64,000 nucleotides of DNA from Semisulcospira habei. Taxonomy: Eukaryota > Mollusca > Gastropoda > Semisulcospiridae. Both the position numbers and the translations under genes were made by a program. Below the pieces are notes generated by a model. It did no database searches and was not told the DNA's origin. It saw only the letters and a list, made by a program, of their open reading frames with translations. The stretch is from positions 182,080,245 through 182,144,244 of the forward strand of contig BTPG01000005.1 in assembly GCA_036245525.1 (NCBI GenBank). Reading direction: 5' to 3'. Below, in pieces: positions 56,230-64,000 of the stretch; position 1 is the stretch's first letter; every line of letters starts with the position of its first letter.

Positions 56230-56463
56230 CTCATTCTACCCCAAGACACACCACAGGAAGATAGAATAGCTTGAAGAGAAGATAGAAGATAAAATAGCTT
56301 GGCGCCCATGTAGAAGATAAAATAGCTTGGCGCCCATGGGCGCCAAGCTATTCTGGCATCACCCTTGAACTATCAAGGTCGATCTGTGTCATGCACTGCC
56401 AAGCAGTCTTCAGAGGACAACGGCAAAATTTGGGGATTACGGTGTTGGGGTAGAATGAGTTAA
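56226..56463. repeat. Family B2 palindromic MITE with disrupted left arm
   Basis: TTAACTCATTCTACCCC to GGGGTAGAATGAGTTAA. The left arm is rearranged: AAAATAGCTTGGCGCCCATG and GAAGATA words are repeated before a normal right arm GGCGCCAAGCTATTCTGGCA. Confidence 0.85.
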
Positions 56464-57132
56464 ACTGTAATTCTGAAATGTTGACCCTATGGCACAGTGT
56501 GGCAATAAGGCCGTAATACATAAGACTCTTGACAAGCATGTCTTTGAGTTGAGCAGTCTGCAAAGCATCTGAGTCTAAAGTGCATCAGTTAATAATGCTT
56601 ATATCGATTACGCCTCGCGGGCAAAAGGGCCACGTTGAGCACACATCTGTAACCCCATCAACAAACTCGTTCCAAGACCGAAGACGCATAGATCCTCATG
56701 AGCCAGTGGAACCTTTACGATGTGTGTGCAGGTATGTAAGATCACAAACTAGCACACACTTGTCTTTCGAATTTTCTAATCCAGGACCGCCCGTTTGCAA
56801 AAGAAAGAAAAAAAAAGATCTGCGTGAGCCTCGTGCTAGTGATGCTTATATGTCTCTTGCTATGAAAGGATGTGCTTTTACGTCTGTGTCCCTCTGACAG
56901 AAGGACATATCGGGGGTTCAGCTTGTATCTCGGTGATAGTGAGGGCTCTAATGCGTTTAACTTTCACGCAATCGGAACAATGCCTGCAGTGTTTCACGGT
57001 GACATATCTTTCTGATCGATGGTATAGGGAGGTGGAGGCAACACAGATTATACTTCGATTTGTTGGCTGTGGAAGCAGAAAGTTTATTCACGCGGATTTC
57101 AGAGAGCACAGAACGTACGCCCGGCTTTGGCT

Positions 57133-57135
<3 letters not shown>
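56464..57135. other. No gene recognised; one family A half-arm
   Basis: CGCATAGATCCTCATGAGCC near 56685 is a lone family A left arm. The rest is unassigned. Confidence 0.4.

Positions 57136-57219
<84 letters not shown>
57136..57219. repeat. (GA)n microsatellite with G-run
   Basis: About 73 bp of GA repeat followed by G. Confidence 0.97.
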
Positions 57220-57542
57220 CGTGGGGCGTGCATGCAAGCGTACACTTGTGATTTCTAGTGAGTCATAAACTCGTATACTGATGCTGTTTTTATTTTGAAA
57301 TGTGTATTTTAACAAGGTTCTCTCACTGCACAGAAGCGAGAAGCAGGTTTATCTCGGAACCATCTGACAGGCACTGACCTTGGGCACTCAAGCTGAAACT
57401 CTGTGGAAATGAATCAAAGCATTCACAATGGAACGAATAAAGTGTTTTGGTAAAATAAATGCGACACAGATGTTATGATCACGTGTATTAAACCCTCTTG
57501 TACAGAACCGGTGGCTGCATGCACTAGAGAGTTACGACGAGC

Positions 57543-57683
57543 CAGGGGCCAGTTGCACGAGCGATATAGCGGCGCACCTTGCTTAGTGGCTGGTGCAGGA
57601 CTAAGCTCGCTCATGCAACTATAGTAGCGCACCTTGCTTAGTGGCTGGTGCAGGACTAAGCTCGCTCATGCAACTGGCCCCAG
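57543..57683. repeat. Family C element with one arm duplicated
   Basis: CAGGGGCCAGTTGCACGAG opens and GCAACTGGCCCCAG closes. The arm GCGCACCTTGCTTAGTGGCT with GGTGCAGGACTAAGCTCGCT occurs twice in tandem (about 58-bp period), while the opposite arm is reduced to CACGAGCGATATAGCG. Confidence 0.85.
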
Positions 57684-57762
57684 GACCTTTGGCTGTGGGT
57701 AGCGGTGTTTGTCCTGCAGCAATCATCGCGACAAACACCACTACCGACTACCAAAGGGTTAA
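57683..57762. repeat. Family D palindrome, simple copy
   Basis: CCTTTGGCTGTGGGTAGCGG with TGTTTGTCCTGCAGC pairs with CGCGACAAACACCACTACC and CCAAAGGGTTAA. It keeps a single CCTGCAG at its centre, the same word that ends each 27-bp unit at 36360-37547. Confidence 0.85.
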
Positions 57763-57838
57763 AATTAAATATATTAATGCATTTGCGAACACTGTATGCG
57801 TAAGAGAGTGATGCATCTGATGCATACTCAGTAATTAC

Positions 57839-59308
57839 GGTCGGTGCCAGCACGCAGCCCTGCTTTACACCGTTGAGAATAGGGAATGGTTCTGAGAGGT
57901 CATTGTTGAGTCTGACCTGGCCTTGCTGGTCCTCGTGTAGCTGGACAATCATGTTGAGGAACTTTGGGGGACAGCCAAGTCGCTCCAGGATCTGCCACAT
58001 GCCTTGCCTGCTCACAGTGTCGAACGCTTTTGTTAGGTCGACAAACGTTACGTACAGCCCTTTGTTCTGCTCGCGGCACTTCTCCTGTAGCTGTCTCAGC
58101 ACGAAGACCATATCGGTGGTGCTCCTGTTTGCTCTGAAGCCACACTGGCCCTCTGGGAGTTGGTCTTCAGCGATGGCAGGTACCAGCCGATTCAGGAGCA
58201 GCCTTGCAAGGATTTTCCCAGCAATGGACAGCAGGGTAATTCCCCGGTAGTTGGAACAGTCAGACTTCTCGCCTTTGTTCTTGTACAGGGTGATAACGAC
58301 TGCATCACGGAGATCTTTTGGTAGTGTTCCTTCCTCCCAGCAGCAGAGAAAGAGGTCATGGAGCTTGTTGTGCAGTGCTGTGCCTCCATGTTTCCAGATC
58401 TCTGGCGGTATTCCATCAATGCCTGCTGCTTTGCCACTCTTGAGCTGATGGATGGCTTTGAGGGTCTCTTCAGCGGTGGGCGGTTCGTCCAATTCAACCT
58501 TTACTGGGAGGTGTGGAATTTGTAGGACGACTGCTTCTTGAACAGTGCGCTCAGCGCTGAAGAGGCTCTGAAAGTATTCCGACCAGCGGTTCAAGATGGA
58601 GGTATTATCTGTGAGGAGTGCCTGGTCGTTCGCGCTTCGCAGGGGACTTTGTACCAGGTGCCTGGGGCCATACACTGCTTTCAGTGCTTCGTAGAAACCC
58701 CTGTAGTCACCATTGTCAGCGCAAAGCTGGGTCCTCTGTGCAAGTCTTGTCCACCACTCATTCTGGAGATCTCTGAGCTTGCGCTGGAGACTGCTGCAGA
58801 CGAGGCGGAAGGCAGACTTCTTCACAGGGCAGGAAGGCTGGGCTAGGTGAGCCTGATGGGCGGCTCTTTTTTTTGCTAGGTGTTCCTGGATCTCTACATC
58901 GTTTTCGTCAAACCAGTCTTTGTTCTTCTTTCTGGCGAAACCCAAGACTTCTGCAGAGGATTTTGCAATAGCAGTTTTTAGTTGTTCCCAAAGTGTTTCA
59001 GGGGAGGAGTCTACTGGGTCCGCTGTGTCTTTGAGCCTGCGCTGTAAATCTGTCTGAAAGGCAGCTTTCACATCATCACGCTGAAGGCTGGCAACATCAA
59101 GCTTTTTCTTGGGGGGCCCCCATTTCTTGGGTTTTGGCTTGAAGTGGAGCCTGAGTTTGCAGCGGACAAGGCGGTGGTCAGTGTGGCACTCTGCGCTGGG
59201 CATCACTCTGGTGAGGAGGACGTCACTGCGGTCCCTCTGACGCACTAGGACATAGTCGATAAGGTGCCAGTGTTTGGAGCGAGGATGCATCCAGGTGGTC
59301 TTTCGACT
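57839..59308 (-). pseudogene. Inverted 5' part of LINE: endonuclease C-terminus and RT
   Basis: Reading from 59308 downward, the frame begins within the APE-like endonuclease (TTWMHPRSKHWHLIDYVLV, then a terminal ECHTDHRLVRCKLRL). It crosses the linker (KDTADPVDSSPETLW) and continues through RT blocks SGKAAGIDGIPPEIW, SNYRGITLLSIAGK, GQCGFRANRSTTDMVF, FVDLTKAFDTVSRQG and GVKQGCVLAPT. At 57839 the element stops and target sequence follows, so the catalytic F-A-D-D lies in the other, plus-strand part. It supplies endonuclease sequence that copy 1 lacks. It cannot yield a working enzyme. Confidence 0.88.
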
Positions 59309-60391
59309 GTGGACCTCGATGATGACGATGCAGTGTACATCAGGTATCGTCTCGATGGCAGCCTGTTTAACCTCAGACGACTGCAGGCCCACACGAAAAC
59401 CCTAGACCAACTGATTCGCGAGCTGCTTTTTGCTGATGATGCTGCCCTCGTTGCACACACAGAGAGAGCCCTGCAGCGCATCACGTCTTGCTTCGCAGAT
59501 GCTGCCCAGCTCTTTGGACTCGAGGTCAGTCTTAAAAAGACAGAGGTCCTCCATCAGCCGGCACCCAAGACAGTGTACCGCCCTCCTCACATCACCATCG
59601 GCGAGTCTGAACTAAAGTCAGTGCACCAGTTTACTTACCTTGGCTGCATTATCACGTCGGACGCCAAGCTGGACAAGGAGCTTGACAGCAGGCTGGCAAA
59701 AGCGAACAGCGCTTTCGGGCGACTTTTCAAGCGGGTGTGGCACAATCAGCAGCTGAAAACAGGCACCAAGATCAGCGTGTACAGAGCTGTGGTCCTCACC
59801 ACCCTGCTGTATGGTTCCGAGTCCTGGGCCCTCTACCGCAGCCAACTACGACTCCTCGAACGCTTCCACCAGCGCTGCCTGCGTACCATCCTGGGCATTC
59901 ACTGGAGTGACTATGTCACCAACGTCGAGGTCCTTGAACGGGCTGAAACTGTGAGCATCGAGGCTTTGCTGCTGCGGACACAGCTCCGCTGGGCGGGGCA
60001 TGTCTCCAGGATGGAGGATCATCGCCTACCAAAGATCACCCTGTTCGGCGAGCTTGCTACTGGACACCGTGACAGAGGGGCACCAAAGAAGAGATACAAA
60101 GACTGTCTCAAGAAGTCACTTAGTGCCTGCCAAATCGACCACCACCAGTGGTCTTCGCTTGCTGCGGACCGTGACACCTGGCGCTCCACCATTTACAAGG
60201 CAGCTGTCTCCTTTGAGGACTCTCACAGAGCTAGCCTTAAGGACAAGCGGCTCAGGAGAAAAAACAGAGATGCCGCAGCTCAGAACCCTGGCCATACCTT
60301 CCCCTGCAGCCACTGCGGTCGAACCTGCCTGTCTCGGATTGGCCTCCGCAGCCACGAACAAGCCTGCAGACGTCGTGGGCAACTCCTATAA
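59309..60391 (+). pseudogene. Forward 3' part of LINE: RT catalytic box to C-terminus
   Basis: From VDLDDDDAVYIRYRLDG the frame runs through LLFADDAALVAHT (catalytic F-A-D-D intact), VSLKKTEVLHQPAP, FTYLGCIITSDAK, VVLTTLLYGSESWAL and LLRTQLRWAGHVSRM to the zinc-knuckle-like CSHCGRTCL...RSHEQAC and a TAA at 60389-60391. It is nearly identical to the corresponding part of copy 1, so both insertions are fairly recent. The N-terminal residues before 59309 in this frame belong to the inverted part. Confidence 0.88.
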
Positions 60392-60619
60392 AATCTTCGT
60401 TCGCGAAGTCAAGCCAAGAATTACCTCCTTCATTGCCAGGAGTCAGTTATGAACAGTTGTATCTAACACCATCGCACATTTGCAAACTTCCAATGTTCAC
60501 GCTAGCATTTTTGACAGTTGGCATGCCCTTTATGTTCTTGAACTAAGAAAATGCCGCCGTCTACCGCCCAAAACCGTCGTAAAGGAATACAGCCAGAGCT
60601 CGGAAAAAAGACGGAAGAG

Positions 60620-60666
60620 CTGGGGTGGGTGGGTGGGTGGGGGGGGGGGGGGCGGGGGGCGGGGGT
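60620..60666. repeat. G-rich tract
   Basis: GGGT repeats and G-runs with potential for G-quadruplex formation. Confidence 0.8.
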
Positions 60667-60706
60667 GTTTGTGTGTGTGGAGGGGAGGCGCTCAGGCCTC
60701 GGATGA

Positions 60707-60742
60707 TTAACCCTTTACGTGTCGGTAACAACAAAAGGGTTA
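60707..60742. repeat. Deleted family D element
   Basis: TTAACCCTTTACGTGTCGGT runs directly into AACAACAAAAGGGTTAC, so only the outermost ends remain. Confidence 0.55.
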
Positions 60743-60869
60743 CAGAAATGTGTAGGAGTGTAGTTACTATGGTTTCAGAGCCAAATTCCTTTGTTTACGC
60801 TTGCAGTGTTTTTGTGAAACATAAATCTGTCTGCTCAGTCTTTTTTTTTTTTCTAATTCGCTAATTAAC

Positions 60870-61050
60870 AACGGGTTCTCAATGGTGTCTTACTTCAACT
60901 AAGACTCTTTAACTCTTCTTTTCACAGTCCATAGGAGTAAGCACGCGTAACAGAGGTGTGCTAATGCTCCTTATGCCGCGCAACGAAGGAACTCTTGCGC
61001 AGCAAAGGGGAAGAAGAGCAGAAAATTGATTCATTTCACGACATTCAAAA
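60870..61050 (+). repeat. Dispersed repeat H
   Basis: ACGGGTTCTCAATGGTGTCT to GGGGAAGAAGAGCAG and ACGACATTCAAAAC matches 63630-63812 in order and orientation. Confidence 0.65.
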
Positions 61051-61058
61051 CTTCAAAC

Positions 61059-61265
61059 ATTTAGCCCCGAGTCCCTACAGCAGGAGATTGATTGACCAAT
61101 ATAATTCAAGGGTAGTGCCAGATTAGCTTGGCGCCTGAAGGCGTCAAGCTAATCTGGCAATACCCTTGAATTATCATTCGTCAATCCATCTCCTGCAACT
61201 GGTACAAAGTCATTAGGCAAAACCTCCAAATTTGAGAAATGGGACCCTGGGGTGTAAAGGGTTAA
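61059..61265. repeat. Family B palindromic MITE
   Basis: TTTAGCCCCGAGTCCC to GGGTGTAAAGGGTTAA; core GATTAGCTTGGCGCC / GGCGTCAAGCTAATC. It lies just downstream of the lectin gene. Confidence 0.85.
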
Positions 61266-61326
61266 TCCTTATCGAAAGTAATACCATGGTATCCATGGTA
61301 AAAGAGATATTGCGAACTTTTAACCA

Positions 61327-61332
61327 TTTATT
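61327..61332 (-). terminator. Possible poly(A) signal of the lectin gene
   Basis: AATAAA on the minus strand about 80 bases after the lectin stop codon. The surrounding sequence resembles family I repeat, so the signal may be repeat-derived. Confidence 0.45.
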
Positions 61333-61410
61333 TTTCGGAGAGGGTCGCTTTAACTGCTGTTGTTGGGATGCGAATTTAATGTTACAAAAGATAGTACTTA
61401 AGTAGTTTAC

Positions 61411-63123
61411 TCACGGGGCTTCGCATGCCACTCCCACGTTATATCCGGAGAGACCCAGTTCACACCAGTGATCGTCAAATTTGCCATTTGACTTCAGAAG
61501 AACACAGTCCTGGCCGTTCTCATAGCGATGACTGTTGTCCGGCACCCCGCTGTCCCAAATGAGGAAGGGTGTTGGGTCGTTAGTGCTCACCAGCACCCAG
61601 CGTCCCTCCCGCACAAAATCGTTCAAGCCGATCCAGAAGTTTACTGAATTTTGAATAAACGTATTATGTAGCATGTACTCTCTATCACTGCCCCAATGCC
61701 TCCACCTCCCCCTCCTACGCCCCTACCCCTCTTTCGCCTTCCCCCTCCCAACCGCCCTCCTCTCCCATCCGCCCCCCTCCCCTCAGCCCCCCCCCCCCTC
61801 ATATCCGTGCCCCACCTCGCCTTCATCCCCCTCAACTCCCCAAGTCGTTTCGTGGCTTGAAATCTTCATATACGCTATTTGGTTTTCTGCTCCCACAACA
61901 CACTTACACATGTGTAAGATTGCACGCTAGCTCCAAGACTTTTTAAAAAAATAAAGAGAAATTAATAGATTACCTCTTCTTGCTAACGCCATTGAAGCTA
62001 GGAAGTCTTTCTCGGCAGAGGAACCAATTTCGATCAGCCTGCCACCAATAGTTTCACACATGCTCTGAAATTGTTTAGCACATTGCCAATAATTGAGATG
62101 ATTGCGGAATAATGTGGTGTGTTTGTTCTGATAGTATATCAAATAGTGTGTTTGGTAAACGTAACTCTCTTAATTCTAAAACTTCCAGAACTAAATGACT
62201 TCCATTATATAGAATGGAAGTCATTTGGTTCTGGGAGTTTAAGAGTTAAGTACTAGTTGTCTGCAGCTCGCATTTCTCTCGAGGACTCGCGGGCAGTGAT
62301 CCGAAAATTTCTTTTAGAACCAGTCTCCAGGCCCTACTCAATCGTAGGTTCTTGGTCCTCTAGCGCATCAGTTACAAATACCTTTGCTGCAGTCCATGTC
62401 ACATCCGTCTCATCCAGAAAGACATAGCAGGAGTTGTCGAAACGCACCCAGTCGTTGGGACAAGACAAAACATCTGCATGAAATAAATACAAACATAGTA
62501 ATAAAACAACAGTTTATTTTAATATGTTCTGGTCCTGCAAACTTCAACATAATTTTACTTATTTAACACATTTCAACTCACGGACACATTTCCCAAATTT
62601 TAGAGATGTTAGCTGACGACTATGCGCTAATTGCATCAGATGGATTGTCCCTGATAGTTCAAGGGTAGTGCCAGATTGGCTTAGCGCCTAAAGGCGCCAA
62701 GCCAATCTGGCACTACCCTTGAATGGGTTAATGAGGCATCTAGCTTCTAGAGCAGTAGGCAAAAGACTGTGTACAGAATGTGTGGTATTACAACATACTG
62801 ATGGGAACTAGCTCACGAGCCTGGTTTAACCCTTATCATTCGGAATACACCAGTGTGTGAAATAAAATTGACTAAAATAGTTCAAGGAATATCTTGGCGC
62901 ATCTAGTCGCCAATCTGTTCTGGCACCACCCTTGAACTAAAGCCATTGGTCTATATCCTTATCTGTAAGTACTATAATGTAGCTTGCATATGGCAGTGTA
63001 CAAATTTGAAGCTTTTATCATGATATAGGTTAATATGAAACATAATCTATCCAGAAGATACATTATGTAATACGTACTGTGTGCAAGCAGTGTTAACGCA
63101 AGCATCAGCGTAGATGAACTCAT
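61411..63123 (-). CDS. Secreted single-domain C-type lectin, four exons
   Basis: Coding exons on the minus strand are 63123-63078, 62473-62382, 62064-61974 and 61643-61411. All introns have GT-AG ends (donors GTACGT, GTATTT, GTAATC; acceptors CATGCAG, ATTTCAG, AATTCAG) and phases 1, 0 and 1 fit. The 153-residue product starts with a short hydrophobic leader (LMLALTLLA), so it is probably secreted. It then forms one long-form CTLD with six cysteines: 20-31, 49-150 and 123-137. WIGL is at 80-83. The usual calcium-site motifs are changed: EPN or QPD is VPD (110-112), and WND is FDD (132-134), so sugar binding may differ or be lost. The stop TGA overlaps a consensus donor (GTGAGT at 61414-61409), so a longer spliced form is possible. 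Single-CTLD proteins of about 150-170 residues are common in mollusc immunity (known for the family). The role here is inferred. Confidence 0.88.
62160..62249. repeat. Family J palindrome in lectin intron 2
   Basis: AACTTCCAGAACTAAATGAC and TTCCAT pair with ATGGAA and GTCATTTGGTTCTGGGAGTT; it ends AAGAGTTAA. The second family J copy is at 3359-3438. Confidence 0.8.
62563..62731. repeat. Family B palindrome in lectin intron 1
   Basis: TTAACACATTTCAACTCACG to TTGAATGGGTTAA. The core GCCAGATTGGCTTAGCGCC / GGCGCCAAGCCAATCTGGC has the TTGGC / GCCAA variant on both arms. Confidence 0.88.
62825..62962. repeat. Degenerate family B copy in lectin intron 1
   Basis: TTAACCCTTATCATTCGG, a shortened left core (AATAGTTCAAGGAATATCTT) and a better right core (CTGTTCTGGCACCACCCTTG). 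Confidence 0.7.
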
Positions 63124-63173
63124 GATTTTAGCTGAAAAGGCAGAATAACAGATACATACCAGACTACCGGCAC

Positions 63174-63180
63174 TTATATA
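63174..63180 (-). promoter_or_regulatory. Possible TATA box of the lectin gene
   Basis: TATATAA on the minus strand, 51 bases upstream of the ATG. An alternative reading is that CTGCCTTTTCAG (63143-63132) is a 3' splice site of a 5' UTR intron, in which case the true promoter lies further up. Confidence 0.4.
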
Positions 63181-63189
63181 CGTGACTGT

Positions 63190-63629
63190 TATCAGTATTG
63201 CGCAAACTCAGAGTCCTCATTGAGGACACCCAATAAACTAAATGTATTCAGCTGTGACATCTGTACTCGAGCATGAGGTGAATGGAAAGTGCCAGTTTGG
63301 TTCTTGTAAGGTTTATGTGATAATAGCTTTTCTATATATTGTAATGTATGTCAATATTAGCATAGATGTCTGTATTAGTATAGTTGACAGTATTCCATAG
63401 CTGTCAGTATTAGTATAGTTCTTAATTTTGCGTGCATGGGTGCCTTGGTGTCCGGGTGTATGTGTGTGTGTATGTCCGTCTTACCCATGTTTTACTTGAT
63501 ATACGCTCTCGTCCAAACTGGAATCGCCCCTTCGTGGGATAGATACAGATTTTTTTTTTTACTTGACTCAGATGGAACTTATTTGAAAGATCCTCTCCAG
63601 GGTGAGTTTTGATGACTAAAATTTGCCGA
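63190..63629. other. Upstream of lectin gene; nothing recognised
   Basis: Contains small repeats of TGTCAGTATTAGTATAG near 63375-63420. No further exon was recognised. Confidence 0.35.
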
Positions 63630-63812
63630 TAAAGTGGGTTCTCAATGTTGTGTTGCCTCAGCTGTTCTTTGCTGCCATTCTTTTTGATAATCCACTTGAG
63701 GGGGCACGTGTAAGAGAGGCTTTGCACTGCTCGCGGTGCGAGTCCATTGAACTCTCCTGCGTACAGAGGAGAAGAAGACCAGAAAAGTCTTTTATTATTA
63801 CGACATTCAAGC
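63630..63812 (+). repeat. Dispersed repeat H
   Basis: GTGGGTTCTCAATGTTGTGT to GGAGAAGAAGACCAGAAAAG, TCTTTTATTATTACGACATT; the best-preserved copy of family H in the window. Confidence 0.65.
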
Positions 63813-64000
63813 GTTACTAGCTAAGTCAGTCCAGTTGTCCAGCATTATTTTTTTAAAGATGTACTTAAGACATTTATTGAGAACGATTAACGTTTTATTG
63901 ACTGTAGCAGGTCGGCGCGTATCAGGGTCACTGTTAAGATTTTGTCTTGTTCTGGTAAAAAAAACAACAACAATAAAAAAAAACTCCCCATTGCGCAAAG

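Larger units (their letters stand above)
57839..60418 (+). mobile_element. LINE (family L-RT) copy 2 with 5' inversion
   Basis: The insertion has two head-to-head parts: 57839-59308 encodes the endonuclease end and RT on the minus strand, and 59309-60418 encodes the rest of RT to the C-terminus on the plus strand. In copy 1 the sequences now at the two breakpoints (at 15775 and 15732) are only about 42 bp apart, so the left end and the internal junction come from neighbouring points. This is the arrangement produced by twin priming. The 3' end with CTTCGTTCGCGAAG matches copy 1. A 6-bp direct repeat AATTAC (57833-57838 and 60419-60424) may be the target duplication. Confidence 0.88.

Noticed and set aside
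57839..60418. Two separate LINEs inserted head to head
   Set aside because: The two parts supply complementary segments of one element, with breakpoints only about 42 bp apart in copy 1, and no target duplication lies between them; a single inverted insertion is simpler.

Overview
The window reads as non-coding, repeat-rich nuclear DNA from an animal, most likely a mollusc (probably a gastropod). This is inferred from a spliced secreted C-type lectin gene, non-LTR retrotransposons of metazoan type, tRNA-derived SINEs, very long AT, TC, GA and CA microsatellites, and hundreds of kilobase-free intervals without long conserved reading frames. No bacterial operon, rRNA or true tRNA gene was found. 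The species cannot be fixed from the sequence alone.

Only one convincing host gene is present. It is a four-exon C-type lectin on the minus strand at 63123-61411, reconstructed by splice phase and giving 153 residues with the six canonical CTLD cysteines. A small ORF at 22786-23073 with a good start context and a basic N-terminus is a weaker candidate.

Almost everything else is mobile or repetitive. (i) Non-LTR retrotransposons: an apparently full-length, intact EN-RT element with 14-bp target duplications (48597-51889, minus); two copies of a second EN-RT family, one 5'-truncated and inserted into an older LINE (14619-16970, minus), the other with its 5' part inverted as in twin priming (57839-60418); and degenerate LINE remnants at 7625-9840, 14463-17690 and 45190-45917. 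(ii) SINEs or SINE-like units at 13993-14388, 26112-26781, 41340-42192 and 47792-48528. (iii) A 5.8-kb inverted repeat (5316-11128) whose left arm carries a 1.28-kb insertion resembling a solo LTR. (iv) More than 60 copies of short palindromic (hairpin) elements in several families, labelled A to K here. Families A, B, D, E, I and J share TTAA-CCC-like ends, suggesting piggyBac-type MITEs. Family C has CAGGGGCCAG ends.

The palindromes are the most unusual component. Their two arms carry matching (mirrored) substitutions that differ between copies; neighbouring copies are chained through a shared TTAA; and one arm or the centre has repeatedly been amplified into tandem arrays (28 units at 21045-22488; 44 exact 27-bp units at 36360-37547; smaller cases elsewhere). 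Several lie in the lectin introns. Nested insertions allow a relative chronology: palindromes are hit by a retroelement (47764-52009) and by a hAT-like element (35827-36139), and a palindrome has itself entered a SINE tail (26122-26459).
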